This document shows positions 1-13,300 of a DNA stretch of 64,000 nucleotides, piece by piece (position 1 is the first letter of the stretch; the number at the start of each line of letters is the position of its first letter). The notes beneath the pieces were generated by a model. It was given only the letters and a program-made list of their open reading frames with translations. It was not told the DNA's origin and did not search any database. The position numbers were made by a program, and so were the translations under genes. The DNA is from Diphasiastrum complanatum. Lineage: Eukaryota; Streptophyta; Lycopodiopsida; Lycopodiales; Lycopodiaceae. The DNA lies in contig CM055097.1 of NCBI GenBank assembly GCA_029204225.1, forward strand, positions 32,925,804-32,989,803, given 5' to 3'.

Positions 1-2021
1 CCCTAGGGCCACTCAGATGGCTGGGATATTCCCTTGACATCTTGACTTCTCCCAAGCTGGCATTTTTCGATGCCACCTAGACCACTTGACGCTTGATGTG
101 GCTTCCACCAATCAAGATGCGATATTTGGGGCCCTTTGCACTTATCCCCAATTCCCTGTGAAACCCCATCCTATGTAATTGCTGCAAAACATTGCCCTTC
201 TTAAAAAAATTATGTGTTGAGAACGTGTTTGTCAATGCAAAGTTGCCCATAAACTATTATGAATTTTGAAAGTGACCGCATCTCACTTTTTAGCTTTGCG
301 TTAAGCTTTTGTGATTATTTGATAAAAGCTTAGGTGTCAGTCTTAGGTTGAGTTTCATCACTATTAATTTGTTGAATATTCTAAAATGCAAATCTTTAGT
401 ATTTATGTATTTTTTTAAAGATTCGAATGACTTGTGTACAACAAAGCTTATCATGATTTGTCAATCAACAGAGCATGTTATGAACTTTGAAAATATCTTA
501 CCTATATTTTTCACCATATTATGAAAATCTAAAGTTCATAGAGAAGATTTTGCAAGAACATTGTGCTTGTAAAAAGGGTGTAAAAATTTGCGAAGAGATA
601 TTGTGGGGAGGGGGGGGCACCCTCTGAGGCCTTTTTTTTTAAATGGAAGAGTCTTCGGGCGAGAGCAGTAGCCCAAGGCGAAAGGCCCTTCCCATGGCGG
701 AACGGTCGAGGAGGTGACCTTCCTCGGCATGTAAACTATTTTTTCCCATGATTTTTTCGTACATGCACCTTTCACCATCAAGAATGTGCATCTAAAAAAT
801 GCAAGTGCACAGATTCCGCTCAGGGACATGCGTCTCTTTCTTTTGTAAAAAAAGAAAACCTAATTTTACGACTCATGAAGATGTGTAAGTGAAATTTCTA
901 AAAAATTCTCAGCCATAAAAAAGGGCCATTCTTTACTCTTGAGAAAGATGTTTTCAGTAACCTTTATACTCGATATAACAACTATAAAAATTATGATAAG
1001 TTTTTATTTAATTTAATTTTTTTTTGTACATAGCTCATGTGTGGGTGAAGTTTGAACTTGGGTAGTTAATCCCACACCTAAAACTTCTTAAAAATGTAAC
1101 ACAAAGGGTGGATTGAGGCTGTGCTATTTAGTGACCTTTATATGCAATAAGCGCAAGTCCCTTTGCCTGGCCCTGCCCACTTTTTGAGTGTTGGCAAGTG
1201 CTTTGATGGCCCCCTTTTCAAACTTGGCCAGCAAGTGCCAAATGAAGGGTCACAATATAAATGGCCAGTTTGAATCCTTGGCATCTAATTGGTCCATTTT
1301 TGTTAAGTTGCGCGTGGCAACTCAACATGTTGGACAATGTCTCCAAGCCCCAGCTTAAGTTGCCCTTACATGGCATGGGTCCCATGCCACCTCGTCTGCC
1401 ACATGGTGACGAATCAAGGTAATTTTGAAAAGGGAAAATACCCATTTTTTCTCCCTAGACCAATGGAATGACTCCAATTTAACTTGGGGACTTGTTAGCA
1501 ATGTAGTCTGAAATCACCCTTAGAGCACCTTTCTATGCTCACCCCCTCGCCCATGCATAACGACATTTCACAAGAGCACAAGTTGATGAACGAGTGAGAG
1601 GGTTTGCATTCTTTTTCAAAAGTAAGGTCTTCGAGATCTTAGGTGAAAAGATGATGTAGGATGACCCGGCGCCGAGTAAAGGGGTGAGCATGGAAATAGC
1701 CTATTAGTGACCTTTACACCGGGTCTAATTATTCTCATCATCTTGCCTGCCTTGGGCTTAGAAATTAGTTTCATGGCACTGAAATAGCTTGCATGAAGTT
1801 CTTCTCATCATCTTGCCAGTAAGAATTAGTCTGAAGGTATAACAGGGGGATGTGTTCTCAAATATTTAGAATTCTTGATCTTCCTAGTGTATTTCCAATG
1901 TTTAGATGCTTCAATCACATCTCCCAACAATTTCACTTTATTCAGTGACATACTGTCATCTTCTTAGAGAAATCAAGGGTTTTTCAACTTCGAGGTAACA
2001 GTCTACCAGTTGGCTGTAGTC
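1..2021. other. 5' flank of the AAA ATPase gene, no gene recognised
   Basis: AT-rich sequence with short open frames that do not resemble any protein I know. Small internal repeats are visible: a segment reading tagtgacctttat occurs near 1130 and again, slightly changed, near 1710, and ttctcatcatcttgcc occurs twice between 1733 and 1816. This stretch must contain the promoter and 5' leader of the gene starting at 2022 unless further upstream exons exist, but I could not pick out a convincing TATA box or transcription start. Confidence 0.4.
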
Positions 2022-2121
2022 ATGAAGAGGACGAGACTTTTGCTGCAGTTTGTAACAGCTGCTTCACATCGTTGTTATCCCGCTATGGGCTTCACATCTT
2101 CAGAAAAGCTTTTAGCTGCAG
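2022..2121 (+). CDS. AAA ATPase exon 1 (start codon, presequence)
   Basis: The first ATG in an open frame, at 2022, gives [10 protein letters not shown] followed by Ala/Ser/Thr-rich residues, typical of a mitochondrial or plastid presequence. The donor CAG|GTCAAG at 2121/2122 leaves phase 1, which matches the phase-1 acceptor of exon 2 so that the joined codon is GGC (Gly). The open frame continues to 2234, so a later donor is possible, but the others there are weaker. A still earlier exon cannot be excluded. Confidence 0.6.
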
Positions 2122-5100
2122 GTCAAGACTCGGCTGTACTAAGGAAAGCATCAAATGCACATCCAAGTACGAGTACATCCCATTCGCATTCTGAAATGGT
2201 TGTTATTCGCTATTGGGTCTTAAAGTTGAAGTAGATTGGTATGAGCTTTTCATAAATGTGGACTTCTAAACGTGCATATCCTTTTTTACCGTTGAATTCG
2301 GTAGATTGATCAGTTCGTCGAGCATTTCAAGACTGGGGCTGTTGATTCCTTCACCTATGTTATATTTCTCTTGGAAGCTTCTCAAATTTTCAGTTTGCAA
2401 GATGCAATGTTGTCAAAGGTCATTTTTAGTTTGAAAATAGGGCAAGCTAAGCTTCACCTTGAAGCCAATCTGCTCATTAATCTTTTTAGACATAAATCAC
2501 TTTGACAATACAAAATTTCATTTGTAAGCCAAAAAGGATGAATCATTAATTATTGCTCCATCTACAACTTTTTAATACCTAAGCATGAAAGGTTAACATG
2601 TCATAAGTGAAGGATGTGTGTAGACAATCAACTGGAAAGCAAATGCCTATACACAGTGAAGCTATGTTACTTTTGCAACAAATCAGATACGATCTGAGAA
2701 GATAAAGGTAAATCTATTATCAGCTGTCACATATGCCTTGGAGATGTATCACTTAAACTGCTTACTTGAGATAGGTTCATGGTCATCCTCTGAATAGATA
2801 TAACAAAATTTGAAATGCCTAGAATTTAGGTGATTACACATATGTTGCTCCCCAAAATCTAGAGAGTGTGCCCAAAGAAGCGATCAATTAGAGCCAAGGA
2901 TGATATTAAAATGTGCTAGTTACCTACTACACACAAAAATTTGGTGCCACATTAGCATAGTCACAACTAGATTCAAATCGAAATTTGCATCAAGTTCGAA
3001 CTGCTTTTTGCTCCCAGCAAAAAAAAAACAAAAACAAACGGTTCGAACGTTCCCCGATTCAAACCTAGCTAGCTGGTTCGAATCGGGACGAATCGCTTGC
3101 AACATTGAAAGTGAGCCATAGATGTAGGGCAACACATTTCGCTGCATCCACATTTTGGACAGCAAAATGCTATTTCGAACACAGATTATTTTATTTAATT
3201 GTTTTAGGAGAAAACATTGATTGTTGGAAACTTTTTTGGTAGTATCGCTAAGGATCATAATCATGTTGGATGACTAGCACAGGATCCTATCTACAATAGT
3301 CAAAACCATTATATGTATAGTTTAGCTAATTTAGTCGACAGTTCCTTTAAAATTTTTTAAGGAAAAACAAATTTTTTTCTAGGAAAAGTAAAAGAAATTC
3401 CAATTTTTTTTTTTTTTTTTTTTTTTTTGGGTTTCGGAACGGGCATTGCAACTATTTCTGAAACATACAAAAAATTATGTGCTTTTAGAATAGATTTGCC
3501 ATAAGAGTTTTTAGTGGTACCACTTTCACATTGCACAACATTTAATGTTGTTTTCAGAACTTAGCCAAATAAGTTTCAAATTTGGCTATGATTTAAATAA
3601 AGATTCCAATCTTGCATAGAATTGAAAAGGTTCAAAACCCTTTGAATCTAGATTTATTGTAATTATTTACACGAGAGATGAGAGGTACATAAAAGAGAAC
3701 TTTGTTATTGGTAGAAGAATGGTATTGCCAGTATTTGATAAAGCATTAACTCTCTATTTGCAATAGGCAATGAGTTATTCAAGGTAGGTATCTATAATGG
3801 CCTAATTTCTTACAATCATTTCACTTCAATCGTTGTGTCACTTAAAAAAAGATAACATGGTAGCATATGCTCTATCATGAAGATCCTTGCTAAATGCCGT
3901 GCCTGTTGCTTTCCATGAAAAGCTCACTATGTAGAAGCATTGTATACACGCAATGTAGAGTTTTGGCAATTATGTAGGCTTCTATGGGGTATGGCAAAGT
4001 ATCGAAGGACTTGTCCCTTTAGGATGCATATCTATGTAAGGATGGTGAACTTCGTGCTACCAAGAAATTAAGAGACAATGTATTGCAAGAAAGCCATAAC
4101 CCTCCATATGTGGGGCATAGTGGTGTTGTTGCTACTTTTGAATCTTTGAATAAATTTTCTTTTGGCCATCCGTGATGAAAGAAAAATAAGCGTATGTAGA
4201 AGCTTGTGTAACTTGCTAGCACATTGAGTACGGAAAAGACACTTGGATTGTTTGAAGCCTTGCATATTCTCAAGGAACAACGACTAAATATACTATAGAT
4301 TATGTGATAGGTTTACCTAGGACAAGGTTTGGATATGAAATGTGTTGGACCATGATGGACAAGCTCAACAAATAGGCTCATTTTGTTTCCATGTACGAAG
4401 AAACCGAAATCTAGAGAAGCAACACACTTGTATATAGCTGCATTTTTGTGCACCAAGGCCTTTCCAAGTTCTTAATTCTGAATAGAGGTTCTTGTTTTGC
4501 TAGCAACTTTTAAAGAGCTTTGTTTGGAGCTTTGGGACCATTTTAAGATTTTCATCCGCTTACTATTCTTAGACAGATGTTCAAAGTGAAGTGGCCAATA
4601 GAATAGTGCTAGATCTCCTATAATGTTCATTGTTAGAGATGTCAATGTGAAAGTGTCCACTTTTGGCATATTTTTCTTATAACAATAATGGTAATTTCTC
4701 AATGATTAAGGTACCATTTGAGATTTTGGATGGTAGGCATACAATTTCTTAGATGTTTCAAACCAAGGAGTAAACTTTGCTATTGATGAACTCGTTGAGG
4801 ATTACAAGTGCTTATGAGAACGTGAGGGTTGCTATTGCTAAGGCCCAAGGAAGGTAGCAAATTGGACGGTGGCAAGATTTCAAGATGGAGATCAAATTTT
4901 ACTTAGATTTGAGGACACAGAGAACACAAAGGAAAAGTGTATTTGTATCTTAAGCTAGCCCTTATGTATTATCTCCCCTTTAAGGTGGCCAATGAGATAA
5001 TGAGATAACCTATGAGTTGGACTTACCTTCAAATTGTAAAGTGCACAATCAGTTCTATCTGAATCCCATGAAAAATCTATGGGGACCATTTCTCAAGGGA

Positions 5101-7109
5101 CTATTGATGAATATTTGGTAGAAGTTGTGGACAAGGAAAAAATACCTTTGGTTGAGTGTATTTTGTTACACAAACAATGCAAAGGAAGGAAGAGGCAAGT
5201 GTCCATGTAATACCCCCTAAAGTTAAATAATTACCCATCCACATTTGCAAGATATCTTCCAAGACTTCCCAGAAATTTTGATCATGTACCAAGTACATGT
5301 CTGATTAAGGACAACACTTTATGCCTCCGAGGAGATGCTACCCATGCAAATTTTCCATTACTTCTGCCGAGGAAACCATCGACGATGGGACTACATCAGT
5401 CTCTCCAAAAATAGAGACTATTTTACCAAACTTATCTTTAAATACCAATGAATGGTTTTTAAAATCTATTTCTAAGGAATTTGATTTACTATAAAACCAT
5501 TCATAGCCTAAGATGACATCAGTGCGATCGAGATTCATGATGTGAAAGTCGAGTCGCTCGGCATAGTCCGCATCTGAAGCTCCAAATCAGGGACCTTGAC
5601 ATCCCAGATTTCTGTGTACAACCCCGAGGCTAGATGGACCACATAATGGTGATCACTGGCCATGGGGGCACCCGAAGCTTCTGCACAAGCCGAGAATTCA
5701 AAAAATTGTGAGTGCTTCCTGAATCATATAGTACATTTACATCTTTCCCTAATATCTTGCCTCTAACTCGAAACAACTGATTAGGCTTGAAAGATAATGT
5801 ACTGAAATCGCATGCACAACCACAATTTCCTAATATATTGACTTGCAATTTACCTGCGGGTCGCCGTTTAGCATGGTGCCCGGGTTTATTCCACAAAAAG
5901 TAGAGATTCTCTTTAGTTGGCGCGATCCTCGCCTTGTCTTTTACAACTAATTGTTTTTCTTTTTCTGCTGTTGGTACACAACAGCTTCCAGTTCTTCAAA
6001 AAAACCCCTGCCAGAAATTAGCTACAAGAAAGGTCTAGAGCAGCTGCCAGAAAAGGTATGAACAACTAGCAAAAAAGTAGCTGGTAGTCAGAAAACACTT
6101 TAAGAAGCCCTTGAACTATTAGATACGATACCCTTTCTAATGATCAACAAGATAGTTGAACCCCATTGATACATGCTGCTAAGTCTTTAAACTTATCACG
6201 ATGGTGGTGTTAGGGTAAATCACAGCACCTTAAAAGTTGCTTGGAAGCTAATAGAAATGGAAGTCTGATGTGTGCTGGGTCGTAATAACAAGTGGCAACT
6301 AATGCTCTTCTCCTAAAACATGCTTCTTAGAATAGCACACTATGTGAAGAAAATCTCAAATTAAAGCGTTGGATTAACCTAACTAGACTCACTAGAAATA
6401 AACATAAAAATGAATGCTTAGAAATTGACAATTTGTTTCAAAGTTTAGTTGGATGGCTTAAATTTTGCTCTTTAAGTCAAATGTAGTGTTGAGCTGTTCA
6501 TATGTTTTCTTCCATCCAAGATGAAAAGTCAAAAAGAATAGCTTGATTTGTAATTGACAACTCCTAAGAATCCGATTCTCCTTTCATTTTAGGAAAAGTA
6601 AATGGCTGTGCTACTCACGGAACTGATAATCACTTCTTGATTTGTTGTATCACTATGGAACTATGCCTTTGATTGGAAATTATGAAATTTTTGTGCTGAT
6701 GCTTGAATATTACTTAATATCTATGGTGGATGAAATTTCAGGCCTGTTTTGGTGTAGCTTGAAAGGTTCCTCAATTGCTACTTCAAACATACCAAGGAGC
6801 TATTGGAATTTTGTTCTTTCTGCTGTTGCAAGTTGTGGACTATTTGGTGCCTTGATTTCACAGCCAGTATTCAATGAGAGCACGATTGTAAGTTTTTCTC
6901 ATTAGGAGAGGGTTTGACTAGGAACATTACTTGCCATCTTCTTTTCAACTTCATCAACTAAAATGATGTGTATGTTGTCAAGATGCTTTGTAAATCACTA
7001 CCCATAATATGATTTATGTTGATAGCGTAAAGGTCTCGTGTCTTGTTTTTTTCTACAAATGAAGGAGAGACAACAATCTTGTTTTTCTAGTTCTCATCCA
7101 AAAACCCAC

Positions 7110-7146
<37 letters not shown>

Positions 7147-7251
7147 CTCCTTTCTTAAAGACTTTTATATACACTCCCATGGTTTTCACATACTTGGCAT
7201 GTACTCCTTTTGGTCTTATATGCCTTTTGGCATGGAAAAGACATTAATAAA

Positions 7252-7317
<66 letters not shown>

Positions 7318-10300
7318 CTCCTTTCCCCATGACAGTATAGATGAAACACAAGCTACTTTGCTTATCACCTCTCGTCACATTGACGCTTCTCTAGTCTTTC
7401 CTTCTAAGCCCCATAAAGGCAAATCCACACATTCTTCACTGCTCCCTCCTCTACACCCCCCGTGGTATGATGACGAATGTCGCTCTCTTCATCATCTTGT
7501 TACCCAAGCATGTACTCATGCTCCTCACCTTCTCCGTTCCTCCCGATGTGCATACCATCGTACACTCCGCCGTAAAAAGCGTGCCTATCATGACTCCGAA
7601 GGAAAACGTCTTCAGCTCTTCCTCGGGTGCTTTTTGGCGCGAGTTTATCCCTCGTGCTCCACCACCTCTCTTGTTTGACCTCCGCATATGGGCCGACTAT
7701 GCTACTACCCTCTACACCATACTCACTGACTCACCCATCTCTATCTAGATTGAGAAATAAATAGTCCTTGTGCTACTCTCCATACCTCAATCCTTGAACC
7801 AAGATCTTTCATGTTGAACTCTGATGAGAGATCTTTTTTGATATCCTAAATCACACCATGATTCGATCCTGTGATAACAAGGTTATCCAGACACATCACT
7901 ACAATCACAATATGACCATCCCTAATCAAAATATAAAGTGTAGGCTCCGAACTACTCCTCTGAAAGCCGAGCTCCTCAAAGTATGTGTCAATCCTCGTGC
8001 ACCTTGCCCTGGATGCGTACTTAAGTCCATATAATGCCTTGTCCAACTTGCAAACCTTGTCTTCATGTCTTGCTACTATGTATCCCTTTGGCTGCTCCAT
8101 GTAGACTTCCTCCTCTAGAAATCCATTCAGGAGTGCACTTTTCACATCCATTTGTTGAATATCCCATCCAAACTAAGTTGCCAATGATGAAACTGTCCTC
8201 ATAGTAGTTGACTTAGCAACTGGTGCAAAAGTTTTTTCATAGTCAATTACTTCCCGTTGAGCATAACATTTCACCACGAATCTTACCTTATGTTTATCTA
8301 TAGAACCATTCGATTTGTACTTACTTCTGGCTCGTTAGTGTTAGTCTCCTGCTAGTAGTACTTGCATCTTAGTGAAAATTTCCCTCACAAAGGGGGGCAT
8401 CTTAGTCCGTCTATTGGTGTTGCATGTGATGTTGGGGTTGGGATGACTAAATGTGGTTATTGAATTTAAGAAGCAATTGTTCACATTAGGTGCAAGTGGT
8501 TTCATAGCCTAGGAATTCTAGTTCAATTGGCCACTGTATGTCAATGCATGTTGCATGCATGTTATGGACCCAACCATTCCTGGTTTTTTGTATATTTATT
8601 TCTAGTTAAGAATCAATTTTCCTACTATGGGCATTTTCAATTTTTATTCAAATTTATATAGCCTGAAGGCAAATTGACTACACTTGGGAACACCATAGAA
8701 ATTGGATCTTGAAGTTTCACTTTGCTTTGAAGGTGAAAGGATCTGTTATAGCAAGAATATTCCTATCTGGAAGGTGGAATTAATCACTCCCTCCAATAAT
8801 TTAATGTTGTTGACCTCTTTACCTTGTCATTTGCCTTTTGAATCTTAATAGCTTTCTTCTAGAAGCTAAAGGAAAGGTAGTGCAAGTGTTTGAGGAGGGA
8901 TCATGTTCTCATGATCTGCTTGAAGAATGGAGACTTCTAACATTTTCTTTTCTCACAAGTTAGTAGATGGGTTTGGCATGACTTTATCCAAGATAAAACT
9001 CTCTGGACATATGACAACAATCAAGTGGTGGTATTCTATGTTGAAGGCAAATATAAAGTGCTAATCAAGGGACTTGTTGACCAAATAGACCTGCTAGTAG
9101 GTCCTATCAGTGGAGCAGATTTGGTATTGGGAATCCCATGGAGAAACAAAAAGAGCTTAGTGGTAGACTATTCAACAAGCGTCTTTTTATTATTTACAAT
9201 GGGAAAGTGGTGGTGATTAATGCAAATTGAAGTGGAGAGTCTGTTTCTTTAAAAAATCATATCCAAGTTGCTAAGGCCATCAATGGAAGAGTTGGTTTGT
9301 ACCTTATTCTTGTACAAGTAGATAGTTATGGAGGAAACAAGTTGGATAGGAACATGATGCAGTTTTTGAACTAATTTTTTGACCTGTGTCTTAAAGTACT
9401 ACCTAATGGCATGAACTGGTGGCTAGTTTTCATGTGTCACATGTTTGTGTTAAGAGGATTGGGGCTAGGATGGTGAGAGAGAAAAGGTATCTCATTCACC
9501 TTACGCAAAGTAGGTTGGTTTGAGACACTGTTGTGTGGGAACTGATATTTTGTTGTAGTGTTGTCTATACATTAGTTCAAAATCTAGTGAATGCATCAAA
9601 TCATTAATCAATAAATGCTATTCACCTTTATAGCGGATACATAAATTTTTCTCTTTCTTCATGATTATCCATAAAACCTTGGTATTATATTTTGTCATTT
9701 AGGACTTTGTTGAAGTCCTTCCCACTTTGCTTAGTAAGCAAGACCTATACCCAGTTGCCTAGTAAACAAGAAAAATAATGATCGTGAGATATGCAATTGC
9801 ATATTTGTTCTTGTATTTTAAAGTGGTTCATATCCACTTGCCTAGACATTATACCCACTTGCGTAGTAAACAAGACACATAATGATCGTGACATGTGCAA
9901 TCATTCATTTGTTTTTGTATGCTAGCATAGGTCATATCTTACAACTTATTTCTATTTTTTTAAAGTTAGGTGAATGATTCAGGAAAGTACTGACTATGAG
10001 AATGTAAACGTACCATTTTAAGCTGGAGAGTGGATCACCTACTTCAGAAGGTAATGTAGATGTTGAGAAGGTGGTACATCAAGTTCATGAAGGAGTAAGT
10101 GAAAGGTTGAAAGCATAGAAGCTCCAAGGAAATTTTATACCTCAACTCAAAATTGGTGCAAGAGGGCAACTCATGAGGAGACACACATCTCATCCTCCTA
10201 GACAAAAGATTGTCTGTCTTGAATCTAGTACATTTTGTTCTTGTTGCATATGCTGCAAATATGAAAGTTGGTGTTCACGCACATGGCAAGTCCGAGTTTG

Positions 10301-13300
10301 TAACTCTCAAAATTGGCTCGTTAGTGTTAATTTTCTGCTAGTAGTACTTGCATCTTAGTGAAAATTTCCCTCACAAAGGGGGGCATCTTAGTCCGTCTAT
10401 TGGTGTTGCATGTGATGTTGGGTTTGGCTGACTAAATGTGGTTATTTAATTTTAAGAATCAATTGTTCGCATTAGGTGGAAGTGGTTTCATAGCCTAGGA
10501 ATTCTAGTTCAATTGGCCACTGTATGTCAATGCATGTCATGGACCCAACCATTCCTGGTTTTTTGTATATTTATTTCTAGTTAAGAATCAATTTTCCTAC
10601 TATGGGCATTTCAATTTTTATTCAAATTTATATAGCCTGAAGGCAAATCGACTACAGTTGGGAACACTACAGAAATTGGATCTTGAAGCTTCACTTTGCT
10701 TTGAAGGTGAAAGAATATGTTATAACAAGAATATTCCTATTTGGAAGGTGGAATCAATCACTCCCTCGAATAATTTAATGTTGTTGACCTCTTTACCTTG
10801 TCATTTGCCTTTTGAATCTTAATAGATTTCGTCTAGAAGATAAAGGAAAGGTAGTGCAAGTGTTTGAGGAGGGACCATGTTCTCATCATCTGCTTAAAGA
10901 ATGGAGACTTCTAACATTTTCTTTTCTCACAAGTTAGTAGATGGGTTTGGCATGATTTTATCCAAGATAAAACTCTCTGGACATATGACAGCAATCAAGT
11001 GATGGTATTCTATGTTGAAGGCAAATTTAAAGTGCTAATCAAGGGACATGTTGACCAAATAGACTTGCTAGTAGGTCCTATCAGTGGAGCAGATTTAGTA
11101 TTGGGAATCCCATGGAGAAACAAAAAGAGCCTAGTGGTAGACTATTCAGCAAGCTTCTTTTTTTTATTTACAATGGGAAAGTGGTGGTGATTAATGCAAA
11201 TTGAAGTGGAGAGTCTGTTTTGTTAAAAAATCATATCCAAGTTGCTAAGGCCATCAATGGCAGAGTTGGTTTGTACCTTATTCTTGTACAAGTAGATAGT
11301 TATGGAGGAAACAAGTTGGATAGGAACATGATGCAGTTTTTGAACTAATTTTTTGACCTATGTCTTAAAGTACTACCTAATGGCATGAACTGGTGGCTAG
11401 TTTTCATGTGTCACATGTTTGTGTTAAGAGGATTGGGGCTAGGATGGTGAGAGAGAAAAGGTATCTCATTCACCTTACGCAAAGTAGGTTGGTTTGAGAC
11501 ACTGTTGTGTGGGAACTGATAGTTTGTTGTAGTGTTGTCTATACATTAGTTCAAAATCTAGTGAATGCATCAAATCATTAATCAATAAACGCTATTCACC
11601 TTTATAGCGGATACATAAATTTTTCTCTCTCTTCATGATTATCTATAAAACCTTGGTATTATATTTTGTCATTTAGGACTTTGTTGAAGTCATTCCCACT
11701 TTGCTTAGTAAGCAAGACCTATACCCACTTGCCTAGTAAGCAAGAAAAATAATGATCGTGAGATATGCAATTGCATATTTGTTCTTGTATGTTAAAGTGG
11801 TTCATATCCACTTGCCTAGACATTATACCCACTTGCGTAGTAAACAAGACACATAATGATCGTGACATGTGCAATCATTCATTTGTTTTTGTATGCTAGC
11901 GTAGGCCATATCTTACTACTTAATTCTATTTTTCTAAAGTTAGGTGAATGATTCAGGAAAGTACTGACTATGAGAATGTAAACGTACCTTTTTAAGGTGG
12001 AGAGTGGATCACCTACTTCAGAAGGTAATGTGGATGTTGAGAAGGTGGTACATCAAGTTCGTGAAGGAGTAAGAGAAAGGTTGAAAGCATGGAAGCTCCA
12101 AGGAAGTTTTATACCTCAACTCAAAATTGGTGCAAGAGGGCAACAAGTAGGGTTTCATTTCTTCTCTATCTACAAGACTTTCAACGAGATCAATTAGACT
12201 GACGTGAATGTTTGTGGACTTTATAGATGTCTTTCATATTGTCTTACTAGTTGGATGTTGTAGAGTCAATTGACGATTCAGTTGGAAAGTAAACGTAATA
12301 CTGGACATCTTGATTGTGAATATGGAATTTTTTTCATACGTATCTGGTGCTTTCAAAATCATTGTAGCTTTGACTTAAGTGCTTCTTATCATTGTAATTA
12401 GTAGTTTCAATGCAATCGATGCTGAATAAGTTTGGCCTCAAATTTGTAAATTGAAAAGAAGGAATTGATCCGAAATCACTTTACTTTCATAATGTAAATT
12501 AATTGCTTTTCTGGTGACCTTCATTGATTACTGATGTTTATATAAGTGCTTCTATCACTGTAACTAGTGGTTTTAATGTCATAGATGGTGGATGAGTGTA
12601 GCCTCAAATTCATAATCTGAAAACAAGGAATCAGTCCTAGATTGCTTTAGTTTCATAATGTAAATGAATTGCGTTTCTGGTGACATTTATGAATCACTGT
12701 TTTATAATAATCGGAGTTCTATGTTTGAGTCAGAGTGTTTCGGGTAAAAAACTTCCATGAAATATGGCTTATCATACTGCTCTAAATACTTGTTTTGAAG
12801 AAGTCTTCCTCCAATTATCTCAAAAGCACTCTTTGCCAAGTGTCACTTTGATGTAAGGGTGTGAAAAAATCAGATCCAAAACATACTTGACGGATCAACA
12901 AGATCTTAGCCATACTTGGATACACATCTAGAAATAGCTAGAAGATAGAAATCATTACTTTATGCATGCTAGAACTTAGAAATGCATAAAGATCTGACCA
13001 TAAACACTTAAATACAGTAAGGTACTATCCCTGTCCGTACAACAGCAACAGCCTACTGTCCTTCACACGTGTGGAAGCAAGATCAATCATAAAATCAACA
13101 TTCTACACATAGAAAACCAAGATATCAAGAGAAATACACATGAGATGGATATAGAATCATAAGAGATGAATTCTCCACATCAAAAGAGAATACAATGATA
13201 TGTTCTCCATGCTGTTACTGCTATTTATAGCTGCTCAAATGTCATTTGGCCATTTGCCCTAAGCTTGCCCTCAATGGTAATTTTTTGGTATCTTACCAAA

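Noticed and set aside
536-829. 97-codon minus-strand frame near the window start
   Set aside because: Low-complexity translation around a G run and poly-T; no motif, no support.
2010-2021. Earlier start of exon 1 at a TTG codon
   Set aside because: TTG is not a normal start in plants. The ATG at 2022 is in the same frame and gives a better presequence.
7199-7678. Frame starting with a Ser-Leu repeat, and the similar frames at 54773, 54852 and 62155
   Set aside because: These are translations of (CT)n or (GA)n microsatellites. Only the downstream part of the 7199 frame (from about 7320) has LINE similarity and is annotated as such.
8328-12144. The 1.84-kb repeats as a pair of LTRs
   Set aside because: Only 143 bp separates them, the ends are not TG...CA, no primer site or purine tract is present, and a protease-like reading lies inside the repeat.
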